Source: Halictus rubicundus | Lineage: Eukaryota > Arthropoda > Insecta > Hymenoptera > Halictidae | Length of the DNA: 64,000 bases | Assembly: GCF_050948215.1 (NCBI RefSeq) | Contig: NC_135152.1 | Location: forward strand, 7,164,310 to 7,228,309 | Direction of reading: 5' to 3' | Shown: positions 46,950 through 58,837 of the stretch, piece by piece | Layout: every line of letters starts with the position of its first letter | How positions within the stretch are numbered: position 1 is the stretch's first letter | Notes under the pieces: generated by a model | What the model saw: the letters and a program-made list of their open reading frames with translations, nothing else | Database searches by the model: none | What the model was told of the DNA's origin: nothing | Position numbers and translations under genes: made by a program

Positions 46950-48100
46950 ACGCAACGTCGACAAGACTGTTACTTTAGACGTATACAAATGAAATAGATA
47001 AAAAACGAGCTATTATTAACGCCGTGATTCCTCGAGGAGAACAGACGTTTTATGATCGTTGAACAAAATGGCGGACCCGGGCGACCTTCAAATGTGTCCT
47101 CAAGGTCAACTTTCTTCCATTAATGTAATCGTTACTTTGGCTTCCGAGATTTACAGATTTTTTGTGAGCTAGTGTAAATGTTGTAACAATTCGGAACATT
47201 GTTTCTTCGAAATAGTAATTTTTGAAGTTATTCTTGTAGCAAACGAGCGATGTACTTTCAAGTTGATGTCTCTTGGATTGCAGTCAAGGATGCTTCAACT
47301 ACAGAACTCGGAAATTTCATTTGACCATGCAAGCGTCCTCCATTTTGCGCAATGATCGTTCATTCTTCCGCTGCTAGCTTCGAAACACGTTGCATTTCGT
47401 TTTGCATCGGCGGCGACGCAGCTCGCCCCGAACACTGTACAGGAATTGATCGTCGAGTTTACGATTTAGCGAATAATTTTCTATCTTCGAAGCAATGAGT
47501 CCACGCTCAAAACGTGTTATTTCCCCCCGTTACCCCATTGAGACCGCACATTATTCCTCCACGTGTGTTCCCCGGTCACGAGTCAAAAGCCGTCAACGTG
47601 ACGATCGTTCGACGATTGCAAACTTGCAACATTTAATCCGAAACTGCAATTCTAGCCCCGAGCGAAACTATTTCTATCCATACTTATTTTTCCTCGTTTT
47701 TTACATTATTTTTCACGTGCAAGTGAGCTGCAGGTGCTTAGTTCATTATGTGATTGTTCTTCCAATGTTTTGGAAACTGCTCTGCAGAATATTTGTACAT
47801 TTTTTAAACATTTTCCTGCAGAATAATTTTTAATGATTGCATTTATTTGATTCCCTCTTTTATACAGAACAATAATCCAGAAATGAATTGCTCCCAGTAT
47901 GTTTGTCGAAGAATTAACATGCCTGGGAATATTTTATTTAACGTTTGCTCGACTGGGATTGCATTTTGGACCAACAAACGTCGTCCCTTTTTCCACATTT
48001 TTTATCACGTGCAAACTCGCGCAACAATCGCGGACGCGTTCGCAATCCCGTTCGCGTGTTAGGCTGATTGTTTCATACCCTAAATGCATTTTGATACCGC
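46950..48100. other. No gene or clear repeat seen
   Basis: Mixed-composition sequence. The frames of 112 and 75 residues are hydrophobic, T-rich readings without domains. A faint duplication around TTTTTCACGTGCAA (47710) and TTTTATCACGTGCAA (48000) is too diverged to define. Confidence 0.35.
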
Positions 48101-48623
48101 GCAGAACCGCCGTTATCCGAACCTGAGACGAAGAACGGTTCGGATAAGGGAACAGACACACGAGACCGTTCCTTTTGTATCTCTCAACCGATGCTTCGAA
48201 GATTTATTAAAATAAATACACGTTGTCAACGCTAACCGCAGCTTCTCCGACGCCGTACGCTGATTGAACGATGTTACCTCCGTAGCGTCGCGCGACACTA
48301 ACGAGGAAAGTGAAATCATTCTTCACTCAGTCAAATCAGCTTCTACTGAATACCGATAAATCACAGTTGCGTTGCGATTAATAGTATTACCAGACGATCG
48401 CGACGACGAATGCGACGTTACGGAGGGAAGACCGTGACGGAGCCATCTTCCAATCTCTGAATCGCCTCGTTCGTAGCCAGTGCTAGCTTCCCCGCCATTG
48501 TTGCGCGTGTGCAGCTACCGTCTGACAAAACAGACTTCGCTCCCTGTGAAAAAGTTCGACCGTAGTTAGCATAGAACCAGTGAAGTGAGTAGAAAACATC
48601 CGTTCGGATAATGGAGGTTCTGC
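48101..48623. mobile_element. Inverted-repeat element with TTATCCGAAC termini (523 bp)
   Basis: Left end GCAGAACCGCCGTTATCCGA at 48101. The right end is the inverse of GCAGAACCTCCATTATCCGA, finishing at 48623. A second internal TTCGGATAAGG at 48139 and a solo relative (CCTCCCTTATCCGAACCG near 37599) suggest a family. It is non-coding and its class is uncertain. Confidence 0.6.
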
Positions 48624-49058
48624 TGTGCTCGGATTACCGACGCTGCACTCTGTACTACCGACGCGTCGGCGGAAAATAACGCAGGGGGTTCGGCTACGTG
48701 GCCCTCGGGGCCAAACGCTAAAACACGAGAGACAAAAGCAGAAAATCAGTTTCAGTCAAAAACAGATCGGTAAATGATTAACCTTCGTTTTTGAATGATA
48801 GCACCTGGCTCTCAAACTGGCCCCTAGGGGCCACCCGGGGCCACGGCCGAACGCCCCGTCGTAGCATTTAGGAGAACAAAGCAATTTCGCACCTGTTAAA
48901 GTCTTGCAAAGAATATTTAAGTTGCGCTCTGACGAAAGACTAATCGAAGGGGAATGAAAAAGGAAAATTCTGGGGGAAAAGACGAGCTCTGGTTCGCTCC
49001 GCGGCTCGTGTCTGTCAACGAGGACAATAAAAGCCGCTTGTGGACGCCCCAAGACACG

Positions 49059-49090
49059 TCCACACGATGACGATGATGATGATGATGATG
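49059..49090. repeat. GAT microsatellite
   Basis: ATGACGATGATGATGATGAT and continuing, about nine units. Confidence 0.93.
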
Positions 49091-49554
49091 ACTCTGGCGG
49101 ATGTTCGTGTAGCGTTTTCGTCAACGCGTTTGTACAAACAAAAAGATTTTTGCCGTTTTTCTCGTCAACGGTGCGCGAACCGACTGTGTGACGTCGCGCA
49201 CCGTCTCTCCGTGTTCCTTTCGATTCTAACGCGGTACAAAAAGGCTGCTTCTCGATGTACAACTTTCGTATTTTTCTAAAACCACGTACACAATGCGAGC
49301 GCTACTTTTTCTGCCGAGTCGTGCACTTTTCTAACGATGAACATTTCGATGACTGTTAGTAGACCTAGATGACACGGTTTTAGTTGAGGACGAAGGGTCC
49401 CACGAGTTCGGCCCCCGCACCTGGGTTCTCTGTCGACGACACTGGCTCGAGATTTCCGGTACGATGAGTTTGAAGATTACATGGAATTTCTTGGAATTTT
49501 ACTGGTGGCTCTGCGGAGCTCTAGGGAGTTTATAGAGTTACTAGAAGTTTGGGA

Positions 49555-49930
49555 GAGCTGGGTTGCCCTCTGGGGCACGCTCTGGGTCCGCTGAAAGCAT
49601 CTAAGCCACGCCTACTTAGGAAGTTCTGCAACATTTTAAGAAAGCAAATTTGGGAGAGCAAAATTACAGTCCTGTATCCTTGGGATCGAAATTAACAACT
49701 CTGATTGCCCTCTGGGGCACGTTCTCCTTGGAGAATTCTGCAATATTTCATGAAAAATGAAGCAAAGCTACCAGATCATAGTCTTTATATCCAGGGATCG
49801 AGAAAACAGCCATCTTTCGTTTTTCTAAAATAATTTTGGTTCCCGAATCTGTGAAACTTCAATTTGAACTAGATATTGTCTTTTCTGGTTGGTATTTGCC
49901 CCTGGGGGCAATTCGAAGTGCTCTCACAGT
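49555..49930. repeat. Degenerate repeat with GCCCTCTGGGGCACG motif
   Basis: TTGCCCTCTGGGGCACGCTC near 49563 and TTGCCCTCTGGGGCACGTTC near 49706, plus TTTGCCCCTGGGGGCAATTC near 49897. Between them AGTTCTGCAA.ATTT and ATTCTGCAATATTT recur. The unit is about 140-190 bp and diverged. Confidence 0.55.
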
Positions 49931-50939
49931 TTCATCGTCACGATCTACGTAATACTATGATTTTTTTAAAACCCAATAACAATTGCATTTTTGGAAGATT
50001 GACTAATTAACAATGTCCCACAATAAACGACGTGTTAGAATTTATTTTAAAAAATCCCCAGTTCTTTATAACATGTGGCAAACCTGCGTCCCCAACAATA
50101 GAAACAGCATAAAGAACAGTGGACGTGACCGGCATTATTCAGCGGCGTAGCAGCGGGGAATCGAATCAGTTGATTGGCAATTCGATATATCTCGCCTCCA
50201 TTCTGCGTTTCGCCGTTCGAAATACAGATTGAATGTTCCGGCAAGCGAACAGCTGGAGGACCGTGCGATTTTTCCGATGGTATCTTTTCCCCGCGCGTTA
50301 GCGGACGGATGCCTCTCGAGCCGGTATCGATCGATCGGAGTTTTCTCTGCACGGAATATCGGGTGGATTCCGCAGATTTCGCAACGGTCACGTATCGAAG
50401 AATGGGCAAGATTAACTCTCCGACTCCGACTGAACGTTGATTTCTTTGATCCTTGTTTTCGGTCGCGATCGACGTCGGAATACGAAACGACCGAGATGGT
50501 TTTGGCACCCGACGATTGTTTTCCGGTACAGCACGAACGCTGACGTTCACGTCCGGGACGCTGTCGTCGAGGTTTGTCGATTCAGTTTCATTTCCTGTTT
50601 TGGTTCGTTCGTGTTCTATCTTATTCTCTGTCCTTTCCTTTTTGTTTTGTTTTCTGGTTTCTTGGTCTTTCTCATAGATGGAAAAATGGAGGGCTACACG
50701 CGCGTATGGATACGGCAAGTCGATGATCGATCGTCCTTCACTTTCAGAAAGAAAACTGTTTTAGCCATGATGAAAGGTGTCGAGCCCGAGGAGACAAGAG
50801 CACACATCATCATGTACCTACCTAATGTTACGAACTCTGTAATAATTATCGATTCTCATTATATTTTTGTACATAATTGGGGAGAATTACACGAGAATAA
50901 AGTGAACTTAAAAGGCGCGAGTTGCCTTCAGCCATGAAC

Positions 50940-52015
50940 ACAGGGAAAATATCGGTGTCCGATTTATTTGATCGACATTACCCTACAACCGTGGCCATTA
51001 CACGGGGTCTGAATAATTATTCGTCGGGTGTGATAATTATCCCACTTGTACACAGAACATGTTTCTTTGGATCCAATTTGCTTGGATAGTTCTCAAGCTT
51101 TTTTATTTTGAATTGCAGTTGCGGGGTCCTCTACGACTTATGGGACAATTTTTTAAATAAATGGTAACGCAGAGATACTACAATTCATATAAATGTTTAT
51201 TTTATTGGCGCATTTAGTGTTTCCTTTTTAATCTCGGAAAACTGATATCTATATTTCATTTGATTAATTTAATTTTTATTTTTAAGGGTGCCATTAGTAT
51301 TTAAATACAATAAAAACCGCAAGCTTAGAAACTCAATATTCAATTATAGAGAAGAAAATATAATAGCCTGCAGATATTTTCTACCTCAATCATATTTCCT
51401 ATTTTAATCATTTTAATGAAAACATTATTACTAAATTTATGAAAAAATATATGAAATAAAAACGTCAGTAACAATCTGTTGATTCTGATATTTTATCCTA
51501 TCCATTTTTACCATAAATACATAAAAATCCGCGAGTGCACTAATCGCAACAGCTACTTCCCAGTTCAAAATTTCATATTTCCTCGCGCATACTCAAACCC
51601 TGTTTTGCCGGCAGCCACCTCAATCGATAAAATTCCTGATTACCATCTCAGACGAGGTATCTAGCATTATTAGCAATTTATGCTTTTATGTTTTTAATCA
51701 GAACACTATTGTTAATACGAATGAGTTTTAGAGCTTATCCCGATCAAAATGAGTCCAAACTCGACATCATTTGGACTGTCTTTAATGAAATTGTAATTTT
51801 TATCGTAACATTACGTATCAATGAAACTTGTTCGATTACACTCGAATTTGACCACATTTTAATCAGAAAAATCCCCTCCATTCGCTCGTCACAATTTTAT
51901 GAGGATATATTGATAAATCTAAAAGTTTAAACTTTCATTCGTGCGCGATTCTCCATCCGCTTACATTGTATGTTGTTTGTCGTCGATGGGTCTTTGAATC
52001 TCGGCGCTCGGTAAA
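50940..52015. other. AT-rich region, no gene seen
   Basis: AT-rich sequence with no domain-bearing frame and no clear element boundaries. Confidence 0.5.
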
Positions 52016-52260
52016 AGTAATTCGAAGCTTTATTCGAATAGAAAATACAGATAAAAGAAGAAAAAATTATTCGAAGTTCGAATAAATCCGCTTCGAATAA
52101 AAAGAATTATCTTTTTCGTCGGATAAATTCTCGTCGAATAAAATTATTTATTCGATACTTGTCGAATAAAGATACCTTTTTTATTCGAACCTTCCAATAA
52201 GGAAATAAAAATTTTTTTATCTTTTATTCGTTATTCGAAATTTATATTTAGATAAATATT
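52015..52260. repeat. Cluster of TTATTCGAA / TTCGAATAA motifs
   Basis: Roughly a dozen copies of TTCGAATAAA or its complement TTTATTCGAA in 245 bases, in both orientations and without a fixed period. The motif is itself palindromic around TTCGAA. Confidence 0.7.
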
Positions 52261-52514
52261 TTGCCCAACTCTGGTCGGCGAATGTAACATTTGATAATCG
52301 ATATGGGTCCGTGAGGATTCACCTTCTCACCGATGAGAATTTCCTTAGTGGTCTTCTGCACCGACGAAATACCGTCGTTGGCCTTCTGTTTCTTACTCCA
52401 GCCAAAATCTATCCTAGAGGGCGGTAGAAAACACCGTATTTTTCGAGCGACACATTCTCCCGTAAGGCTGGCAGTCTTTATATATATCCAGAGAGGATAG
52501 ATATATCTCGTCGG

Positions 52515-52620
52515 TGAGACTGGTCGGTTCTGTTTCAGGAAAGACGGTCCGGTTCTGTGCCATGCTAAAAGACAGCTCGGTTCTGTTCCAGGAAAGACAG
52601 CCCGGTTCTGTGCCATGCTA
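52515..52620. repeat. Tandem duplication, unit 54 bp
   Basis: TCGGTTCTGTTTCAGGAAAG at 52523 and TCGGTTCTGTTCCAGGAAAG at 52577; both continue CCGGTTCTGTGCCATGCTAA. Confidence 0.93.
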
Positions 52621-52706
52621 AGGCTGAGCAGATGTCAGCACTATATCGGAAACGCCGAAAACCCGGGCGTGAGCACTCTCCTATCCTCTCTGTCAGTGAC
52701 AATCGT

Positions 52707-53147
52707 TACAGTAAATTCTCATTACGAGTCAGTCCCGCCGTTCTTTTTACTGACTCTTGTACGAAATCGGAGGTTCTCGCCGAGCGTCGCATTTGAAATA
52801 CACAGGGCACGCTGGAAACCTAAGATTCATATCCGTCTACCAGTCATAAAAAACCTATGACCACTAAGCGCTAGTGACAAGAAGGCTGAGAAAATGTCTG
52901 TTTCCGATACAATGTTGCACGGAGAAACGGACACGAGAGCCTTCGCCGCGGAGGAGTGTGCCGCACATTGTCGGTTATATCGGTCTGAGACCAGAAGACA
53001 TACAAATACTAATCCAATTACAAAACTTCTTTATTTTTCGTTATTTTTTTATGAAACTTTTACCAACACATTCGTGGCATTTTTCTGATTAAAATGAAAC
53101 CAAATATGATATAATTCCGATGATATTTAATTGTGTAATGAGCGATG
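52707..53147 (+). mobile_element. Dispersed repeat family B, copy 2
   Basis: Starts TACAGTAAATTCTCATTACG at 52707 and shares ACATTGTCGGTTATATCGGT, CTAATCCAATTACAAAACTT and TTTTTCTGATTAAAATGAAA with 21568-21840. Its first 260 bases contain sequence not in the other copies. It pairs as an inverted repeat with 53406-53694. Confidence 0.7.
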
Positions 53148-53250
53148 AAGGTTTCGAACGCAGAGAAGGACAGCGTATGGGAAAGAAAGAGACGCGGCGA
53201 GTCGCGGCCGCCGGCACAGATCAAAGCCCGCGTGAGCGCAGGCCTTTGAA

Positions 53251-53370
53251 TAAAAAATTTAACTTCTTTATTATTAATTATTTTTTTATGAGGCTTTCAC
53301 CAATATATTTTTGGCATTATTCTGATTAAACTGATACTAAACGCGATATAATTCGGATTCACATTTACAC
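53251..53370 (+). repeat. Diverged fragment of family B
   Basis: Contains ACTTCTTTATTATTAATTAT, TTTTTTATGAGGCTTTCACC, TGGCATTATTCTGATTAAAC and ATATAATTCGGAT, matching the 3' part of the family B copies. Confidence 0.6.
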
Positions 53371-53405
53371 TAATGTTCCGTTGATGTAATTGTAATGGGA
53401 AGACT

Positions 53406-53694
53406 TCCATCGTTCATTACACAAGCAAATATCATCGGAATTACATCATATTTGGTTTCATTTTAATCAGAAAAATGCCACGAATATGTTAGTGAAAGTT
53501 TCATTAAAAAATAACGAAAAATAAAGAAGTTTTGTAATTGGATTAGTAGTGGTCTTCAGGTCTGACACCGATATAGCCGACAATGTTGTGGCGGCGACGG
53601 AACTCGAGCTTCGGCCTCTCACCGCTGTGGTGTGAGTTTTTCCACTGACTCCAAATTGTGAAGTTGGCACTGTCTCGTAATGAGAATTTACTGT
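53406..53694 (-). mobile_element. Dispersed repeat family B, copy 3, inverted
   Basis: The reverse complement starts TACAGTAAATTCTCATTACG at 53694 and runs through TGTCGGCTATATCGGTGTCA to CATTACACAATT-like sequence. It lies opposite copy 2 with a spacer of about 260 bases, so the two could form a long stem. It is closest to copy 1 at 21568-21840. Confidence 0.75.
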
Positions 53695-53699
53695 ATTGA

Positions 53700-55360
53700 T
53701 CATCGATCGTTGGTGCAACACCGTTGACGGTGGGAAATGATGGCAGCTGGATGGTGACACTCGAGCCGGCGGAAAGCAGACTTTATGGCAGTCCGTAGAG
53801 TAACCTATCGAGAGTCGACGGGACACGTGAGTAGCTGGTTTCACGGTGAACCGAGAGGTTAACACTGTGATCGATGGAATCAAAACAGAATCATCTGTCA
53901 ACACGGGCCTGTCCGAAACGGCTTCGTGACAGTTCGCGAACAACCACCGGTTCGACCGTTCTTTTTTCGCTGTTTAAACTATAGGCACCGGTCTTTCACG
54001 GCCGGTTACATTCCCGGCTATCCATTCGCATGGTTTCCGTACTTACCACTGCCACCTCCTTCGGAAGACAAGAACCCGTTCTTATCTCAATTATTTTCTC
54101 TCGAAGACGTAACCGTCTACCGGCTATACAAGGTATCCCGCAATGGCGGCAAGGGGTTGAGAAAGCAAGGTAGCTCTGCGAGTGTACTTCTTCGGGTACG
54201 AGACTTAGTTTTTGACATACTAAGTTTAGACACGCGCCGAGCATGCGTGCCATTCAATATCAGCCTGTGCTCGTTCATTACCTATCGCTTGTTCTGGTAA
54301 ATAGTAGGGTTAGCGGAGTCCGAGCATTTTTGAATACTTCTGCTCCGAAGTAGGAAGTAGTATATACGAACATTTTATTCTGGACCTTCGACTTGACTCT
54401 TTTTGTTAATAATTAATTTCTTGATAGTTAGGTCGTAATTGTGCACAATGTATATTCGCTTTTCGAGACATTCTCAATTGATTTTTCTTTCATGATTGCC
54501 TAGAATATTGCCGTAGCCTAAAGCCTCGAGTAACCATTGTCATTGAAATCGTCTTCTAAGTCCGTACGTTGTTTCTTCTCTTTTCTAAAAGGTTCTACAA
54601 GTCCATAAGGTACGTTGAACAATTCATTTACATAAATACATAGTGCTGGTAGAAATATGGGAAAATGGGGGGGGGGGGGGTATAACGGGCTACAGTGGAG
54701 GTGTAGAGGTATATTAATCGTAGAGATTAAAAGTGCTAGGGGATGAATATTTAGTAATGTATTAGATACAAATTTAATAACGTAAACAATATATTAAATA
54801 GTAGCAATTTTTAGTGGCGCCTCGGAGTCGCCATTCGAGTGTTAAGAATTCAAAACAATGGACTATTTAAAACGAAAGAACTTAGGCGAATTTCACTTTA
54901 CCACAGATCCACCTAATTTCTGCTTCCAGAATCGCTCACAGAAATACCTTGATAGCCGAGCAGTCTGTGTCTGGTGCGTGCGTGCGCGCGCGCACCTCGT
55001 AGGAAGGAAGAGGAATCATCGCGGAAGCTCGAGCGTCTTCGGCGAGCCCCGCCCTGTATATATTTTTAACCGGGACCTATCCAAAGCTCGGCTTTCAAGT
55101 TTAGGCTCGTGTGCGCGGCATCCATCGACCAGCAGGAGACCAGGACTGGTTAGGAAGCAGACGCAAAGAAGAAGAGGCGCGCAGGACACGTTCCAACGGC
55201 GCAACAAGTGAAAACAGAACTCTAGAACACCGGCCACCCACGTATGCACACACGGTCAGTAACGTTTCCCATCGATCAGCTGATCAATGTGCCGGCTCTC
55301 GAGCACGCACGATCACGGACACGCGTGTTCGCGCGTTTGCCACGTGGGTACGCTGTTGTC
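53700..55360. other. No supported gene
   Basis: Contains frames of 158 residues (minus, 53467-53943, overlapping the family B repeat) and 124 residues (plus, 53926-54300), neither with a domain I recognise. A run of 14 G lies at 54667-54680, and a GC-alternating stretch near 54975-54995. Confidence 0.35.
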
Positions 55361-55367
55361 GCGAGCC

Positions 55368-55547
55368 AGATTGACAACGATAGAAATATCAGTCGGAATC
55401 ACTCGCCTCTAATCTTTTGCTTCAGCTACTGAAATTGCAAAATGTTTTTGGAAGAATTTTGTCGATTGAACTTTTTGCTATTTCGGTAACTGAAAGAAAA
55501 GATTAGAGGTGAGTGATTCCAACTGATAGTTCTATCGTTGCCAATCT
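55368..55547. repeat. Imperfect inverted repeat, arms about 65 bp
   Basis: The left arm 55368-55435 contains GACAACGATAGAAATATCAG and CTCGCCTCTAATCTTTTGC. The right arm 55484-55547 contains the inverse (AAGATTAGAGGTGAGTGATT, ATAGTTCTATCGTTG). The loop is about 48 bases. TGTTTTTGGAAGAATTTTGT also occurs directly repeated at 55443 and 55552. Confidence 0.8.
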
Positions 55548-55660
55548 AAAGATGTTTTTGGAAGAATTTTGTCGATTGAACTTCTTTAGTGAAGTCAGTA
55601 CGGCGACACAACAGGCCGTGCAGCTTAGACGATGTGTCATTAATATTCTCGGCTCCTCTA

Positions 55661-55759
55661 TTAGGTCAGTGTAAACGTTTCAGTGCCCGATTCCTTGTTG
55701 TACTTTAATACGAATTTAATTTCGTATTGCACTGTATACCAACGTTTGCACTGATCTAA
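55661..55759. mobile_element. Tiny palindromic element (99 bp)
   Basis: The left end TTAGGTCAGTGTAAACGTTT and right end AACGTTTGCACTGATCTAA are inverted, and the centre, AATACGAATTTAATTTCGTATT (written as AATACGAA, TTTAAT, TTCGTATT), is itself palindromic. Nearly the whole unit can fold on itself. Confidence 0.7.
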
Positions 55760-55974
55760 CACATTGAATTGTCGGTCTAGTTGTGAGAAACATTACTCAT
55801 TTCTTTTAATTGGTCCTCTCACGGAGGTCGCTGCGAGCCCCTCGACTAAGGCAACCCGGCGTGCAAGCTTGTCGAGATGGTTGCGGTCTCTCGGGCGCCT
55901 AGTTACACGTGCGGCTGAAAGAAACTACTTATTATAAAGATAGAGTTTGTAGTATTACGTCGTAGTCTCAAGAG

Positions 55975-56340
55975 GCCTCCGGCAACTGCTTCAAAGTTTT
56001 TCTCTCAATTAACACACGCTGGCTGCAATTATTTTATCGTAATCTGTTACGTTTATTATGGTAATACATTATACTTATACAGTGGACTTCATATTTAATC
56101 GTGTAGAGTGTGTTGTGTTTTGAACAAATGCTGGAGATGCTGTGATCGTTATTGAAGGCGTCAGACAGATTTTTTCAGGACTGTTTTTGTTAACCAGCAC
56201 ATGCTAACTACGTCTCGCTTATTTTAATTTATAAGATCTAGTAATACATTGTACTTACAGACTGGAGGCTGTATTTTAATTGTATTACGGGTTTTTATTA
56301 TAGTGTTGTGACTGTCATTGGCGGCCTCAGGCATTGAGTA
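55975..56340. repeat. Diverged direct repeat, unit about 180-200 bp, two copies
   Basis: AATACATTATACTTATACAG near 56063 recurs as AATACATTGTACTTACAGAC near 56242. The flanks GGCG or GGCC, CTCAGGCA and AACACACGCTGGCT or CAGCACATGCTAACT also pair up. Confidence 0.6.
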
Positions 56341-56389
56341 TAATTAGTTAGTATAATTTGTTTCTTGCAAGAAAGAGATTCGCAGAGAT

Positions 56390-56920
56390 GTATAATGATT
56401 CTTGTAGGTCCTGGGGTCTTTATTAATGGTTTCGTTATTGTTCACTAAACTGTCATCATCTTTTTCTTTTTTTCTTTTGTACATTTTGTTTTAGAATACT
56501 ATCGGAACTTATCGCGAATGAAATTCCAAGTATTAATTAAAGATGTTCGAGTAATATCCTTATCGAAAACTATTAAGAGATTGTTTAGGCTTATCTTTTT
56601 ACTATCGCGAGAGTCTGTTATGACATTATGAAGTGTCTCTCCTATACTTTACAATAGCTTGTTATGCTACAATTGGCTCATATGATATCTCGATAACTAA
56701 TTAACTTGGTTACGTGAAATTTTGTACGTGTGTTCAATAGGTGTCTCTTTATTGCTCAAATTAGCCTTGCGATTATAAAAACAAGCTTTCTGTTTCTTAA
56801 AAATTATAGTTCGAGCCGTAACATTCTGAACAACTGCTGCAGCCACGTATTCTATCTTGTCAGTCATGTGCTACTCTCGTAAACTTATTATAACTTTGGC
56901 CAGAGCCACCATTTCTGTTC
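56390..56920. other. AT-rich region, no gene seen
   Basis: No open frame of note and no recognised repeat. Confidence 0.5.
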
Positions 56921-56924
56921 ATAA

Positions 56925-57320
56925 AAACTCCTGTGCATTCTAGAGACATGTATCAACAAATCCACAAAGTTTAGAATCAGTAGGTTTACTAGGTCCCCGT
57001 CAAAAAATTTCCAAAGATTTTTTATGTTTATTGTCATAGGGAATTACCCTGAGAAAAATCTGCTATAATTTTGCAAAAAATCATAATCTCTCCTTTAACA
57101 GATTCCCACACATTCGCAAAACATGTATCAACAAATCCACAAAGTTTGGAATCTGTAGGTTTACTAGTTCCCCGTCAAAAAATTTCCGAAGATGATTCTT
57201 GACGTTTATCGTCATAGGAAATCGTGTCGAGAAAAATCTGCTATAATTTTGGAAAAAATCGCAATTTTTCCTCTAAAAAAACCCACATATACTCCAAATA
57301 CGTATTAACAAACCCAAAAA
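56925..57320. repeat. Tandem repeat, unit about 175 bp, 2.2 copies
   Basis: ACATGTATCAACAAATCCAC occurs at 56946 and 57121, and a diverged start (ACGTATTAACAAACCC) near 57300. Both full units share TTTACTAG.TCCCCGTCAAA and GAGAAAAATCTGCTATAATT. Confidence 0.93.
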
Positions 57321-57329
57321 GCAAAGAAA

Positions 57330-58040
57330 GCAAAGCAAAGCAAAGTAATTGATACGTCGAACAGTTCCTGCGAACAAAATGTTCAAAGGCAGCCGTGTTA
57401 TCGTGCTAAACAATAGTCTCTGTCTGTTCCGATTATGCAAGCGGAGCCCTTTGCACTTGCGTTTGATCTTTCCGAACCCGTAAATCGCGACGTGAATCGA
57501 TTAGCGTCAACGTAAAAAGCGGAAGCGGTTAAGCAATGTAACCCGAGGTAGGAAAAGTACGACAACGCAATTCGCATGTAACTGTGACGCGTTTTGCGAC
57601 CGTACGTCCAGAACAAGGACAGTCGTTAGGCCCCGGGGTCAGGAAAGAGCAGCCGTTAATGAACGGCGTATGTTTAAATAGTGATAATCACTTATAATAC
57701 TTTCAATAACATTGTCAACACCAAGTAGCGCATCCGCCATTCGGTGACATAGTTCCGGTGGCCACACACGCTCCTCCATTTAATTAGCGTGCCCCATTGT
57801 TCGCCGGTTCACCCTGGGTATCCATTTCGAAAATCAAATTTCGTTTCGCAAAAACCATTATCCATAAATATTCCGAATGGTTGGAACTCGGTCTATTTTT
57901 ACGGGAAAGAACCACATTCCATTACTTAACGCATTCATTATTTTTACGCATTCATGAAGAAACCGACTACGTAGAATACAAAATAACAAAAGATTGAAAA
58001 ACGCTAATCATTTTTGGAAGAACCCGTTCAATCGACGTAG
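57330..58040. other. No supported gene
   Basis: Short run of AAAGC units at 57318-57345, then unique-looking sequence with frames below 75 residues and no domain. Confidence 0.4.
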
Positions 58041-58045
58041 AACAT

Positions 58046-58106
58046 TTTTATTTTGCATGAAAATCCATCGATTACTGGATCTTCATGCAGAATAAAAATG
58101 GTCCAC
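58046..58106. repeat. Short near-perfect hairpin
   Basis: ACATTTTTATTTTGCATGAA and the following AATCCA pair with TGGATCTTCATGCAGAATAA and AAATGGT, giving a stem of about 27 bp and a loop of about eight bases. A related half (GGACCATTTTTATTTTGCAT) lies near 35649, so this is probably a repeat-derived hairpin and not a microRNA. Confidence 0.7.
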
Positions 58107-58109
58107 CGG

Positions 58110-58830
58110 AATTGTAACTAAACTGGAGTGAGATAAATAAAATAAACATATAAATCAATTCCTAAATAAATTCTTCTTATTTTCTTTTTTAATATGTTCT
58201 TTTAATGTCTGTACCTGTTTCAAATGACACCCGCTCATTTTTATGATAAACGCAGTCTGGCAATCGATCGTCGATTTTTATACTTTTCTATGTACGAACC
58301 CCGTTAGATGAGCACAAGCAACGTGCAACGAGTAATAAGCGTAGAGTGTTAGCAACAATGCGGACAGCCAGCGATGCTGTGCAACGCGAATTCGCGTTGC
58401 AAGTTGCAACTGGTTGCGAAGGTCGAGGACTCGCGAGCGAAGTTGAAGATCGTTGCGAGACTCGTCGCGTGTGTCGCAAATTGTTAGGAAAAGCCGAGGG
58501 AGGGAAAGTCGATACAGTCTAGAACGGTATTGACCAATTCCGTTGACAATAGACGCTCGGAGGACGTGTCGACACTCGCCGAAAGTGGCACGGGATCCGA
58601 GCGGTTCGATCCCGAAATCGTGAAATCGCGTTCACGATCTCCTGATTGGTTCTCCAAATAATTCTGGCGACTAACGATCCCCTGAAACGGATATACATAT
58701 AAGCTTAGTTTTACTTGCTTATTTCGTTAACTGTGAAACTGTGGCTTCAAGGACATGTTTAGAGGGTGTTGTGACTTTCCGAGTAGGTCTTCGACACGAT
58801 TCGAGCATCACTATTAGTAAGGCTCATAAT
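58110..58830. other. No supported gene
   Basis: AT-rich to about 58290, then CpG-rich. It contains only short frames and no named repeat. Confidence 0.4.
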
Positions 58831-58837
58831 CGCCAAA

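Noticed and set aside
50047..50718. Longest minus-strand frame (223 residues), overlapping a 166-residue plus-strand frame (50437-50937)
   Set aside because: No domain, signal peptide or family resemblance on either strand; the N-terminal part is low-complexity Lys/Glu/Thr from T-rich DNA. Two long overlapping frames are expected in stop-poor sequence. An AATAAA at 50897 does not rescue it.
53467..53943. 158-residue minus-strand frame
   Set aside because: Its C-terminal part is family B repeat, and the same peptide tail appears from other B copies; no domain in the remainder.
58046..58106. Hairpin as a microRNA precursor
   Set aside because: Related half-sequences elsewhere in the window (near 35649) indicate a repeat origin; no expression evidence is available.
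58595..58620. GCGGTTCGATCCCG as a tRNA T-arm (B box)
   Set aside because: No matching D arm, anticodon stem or acceptor stem in the right places.
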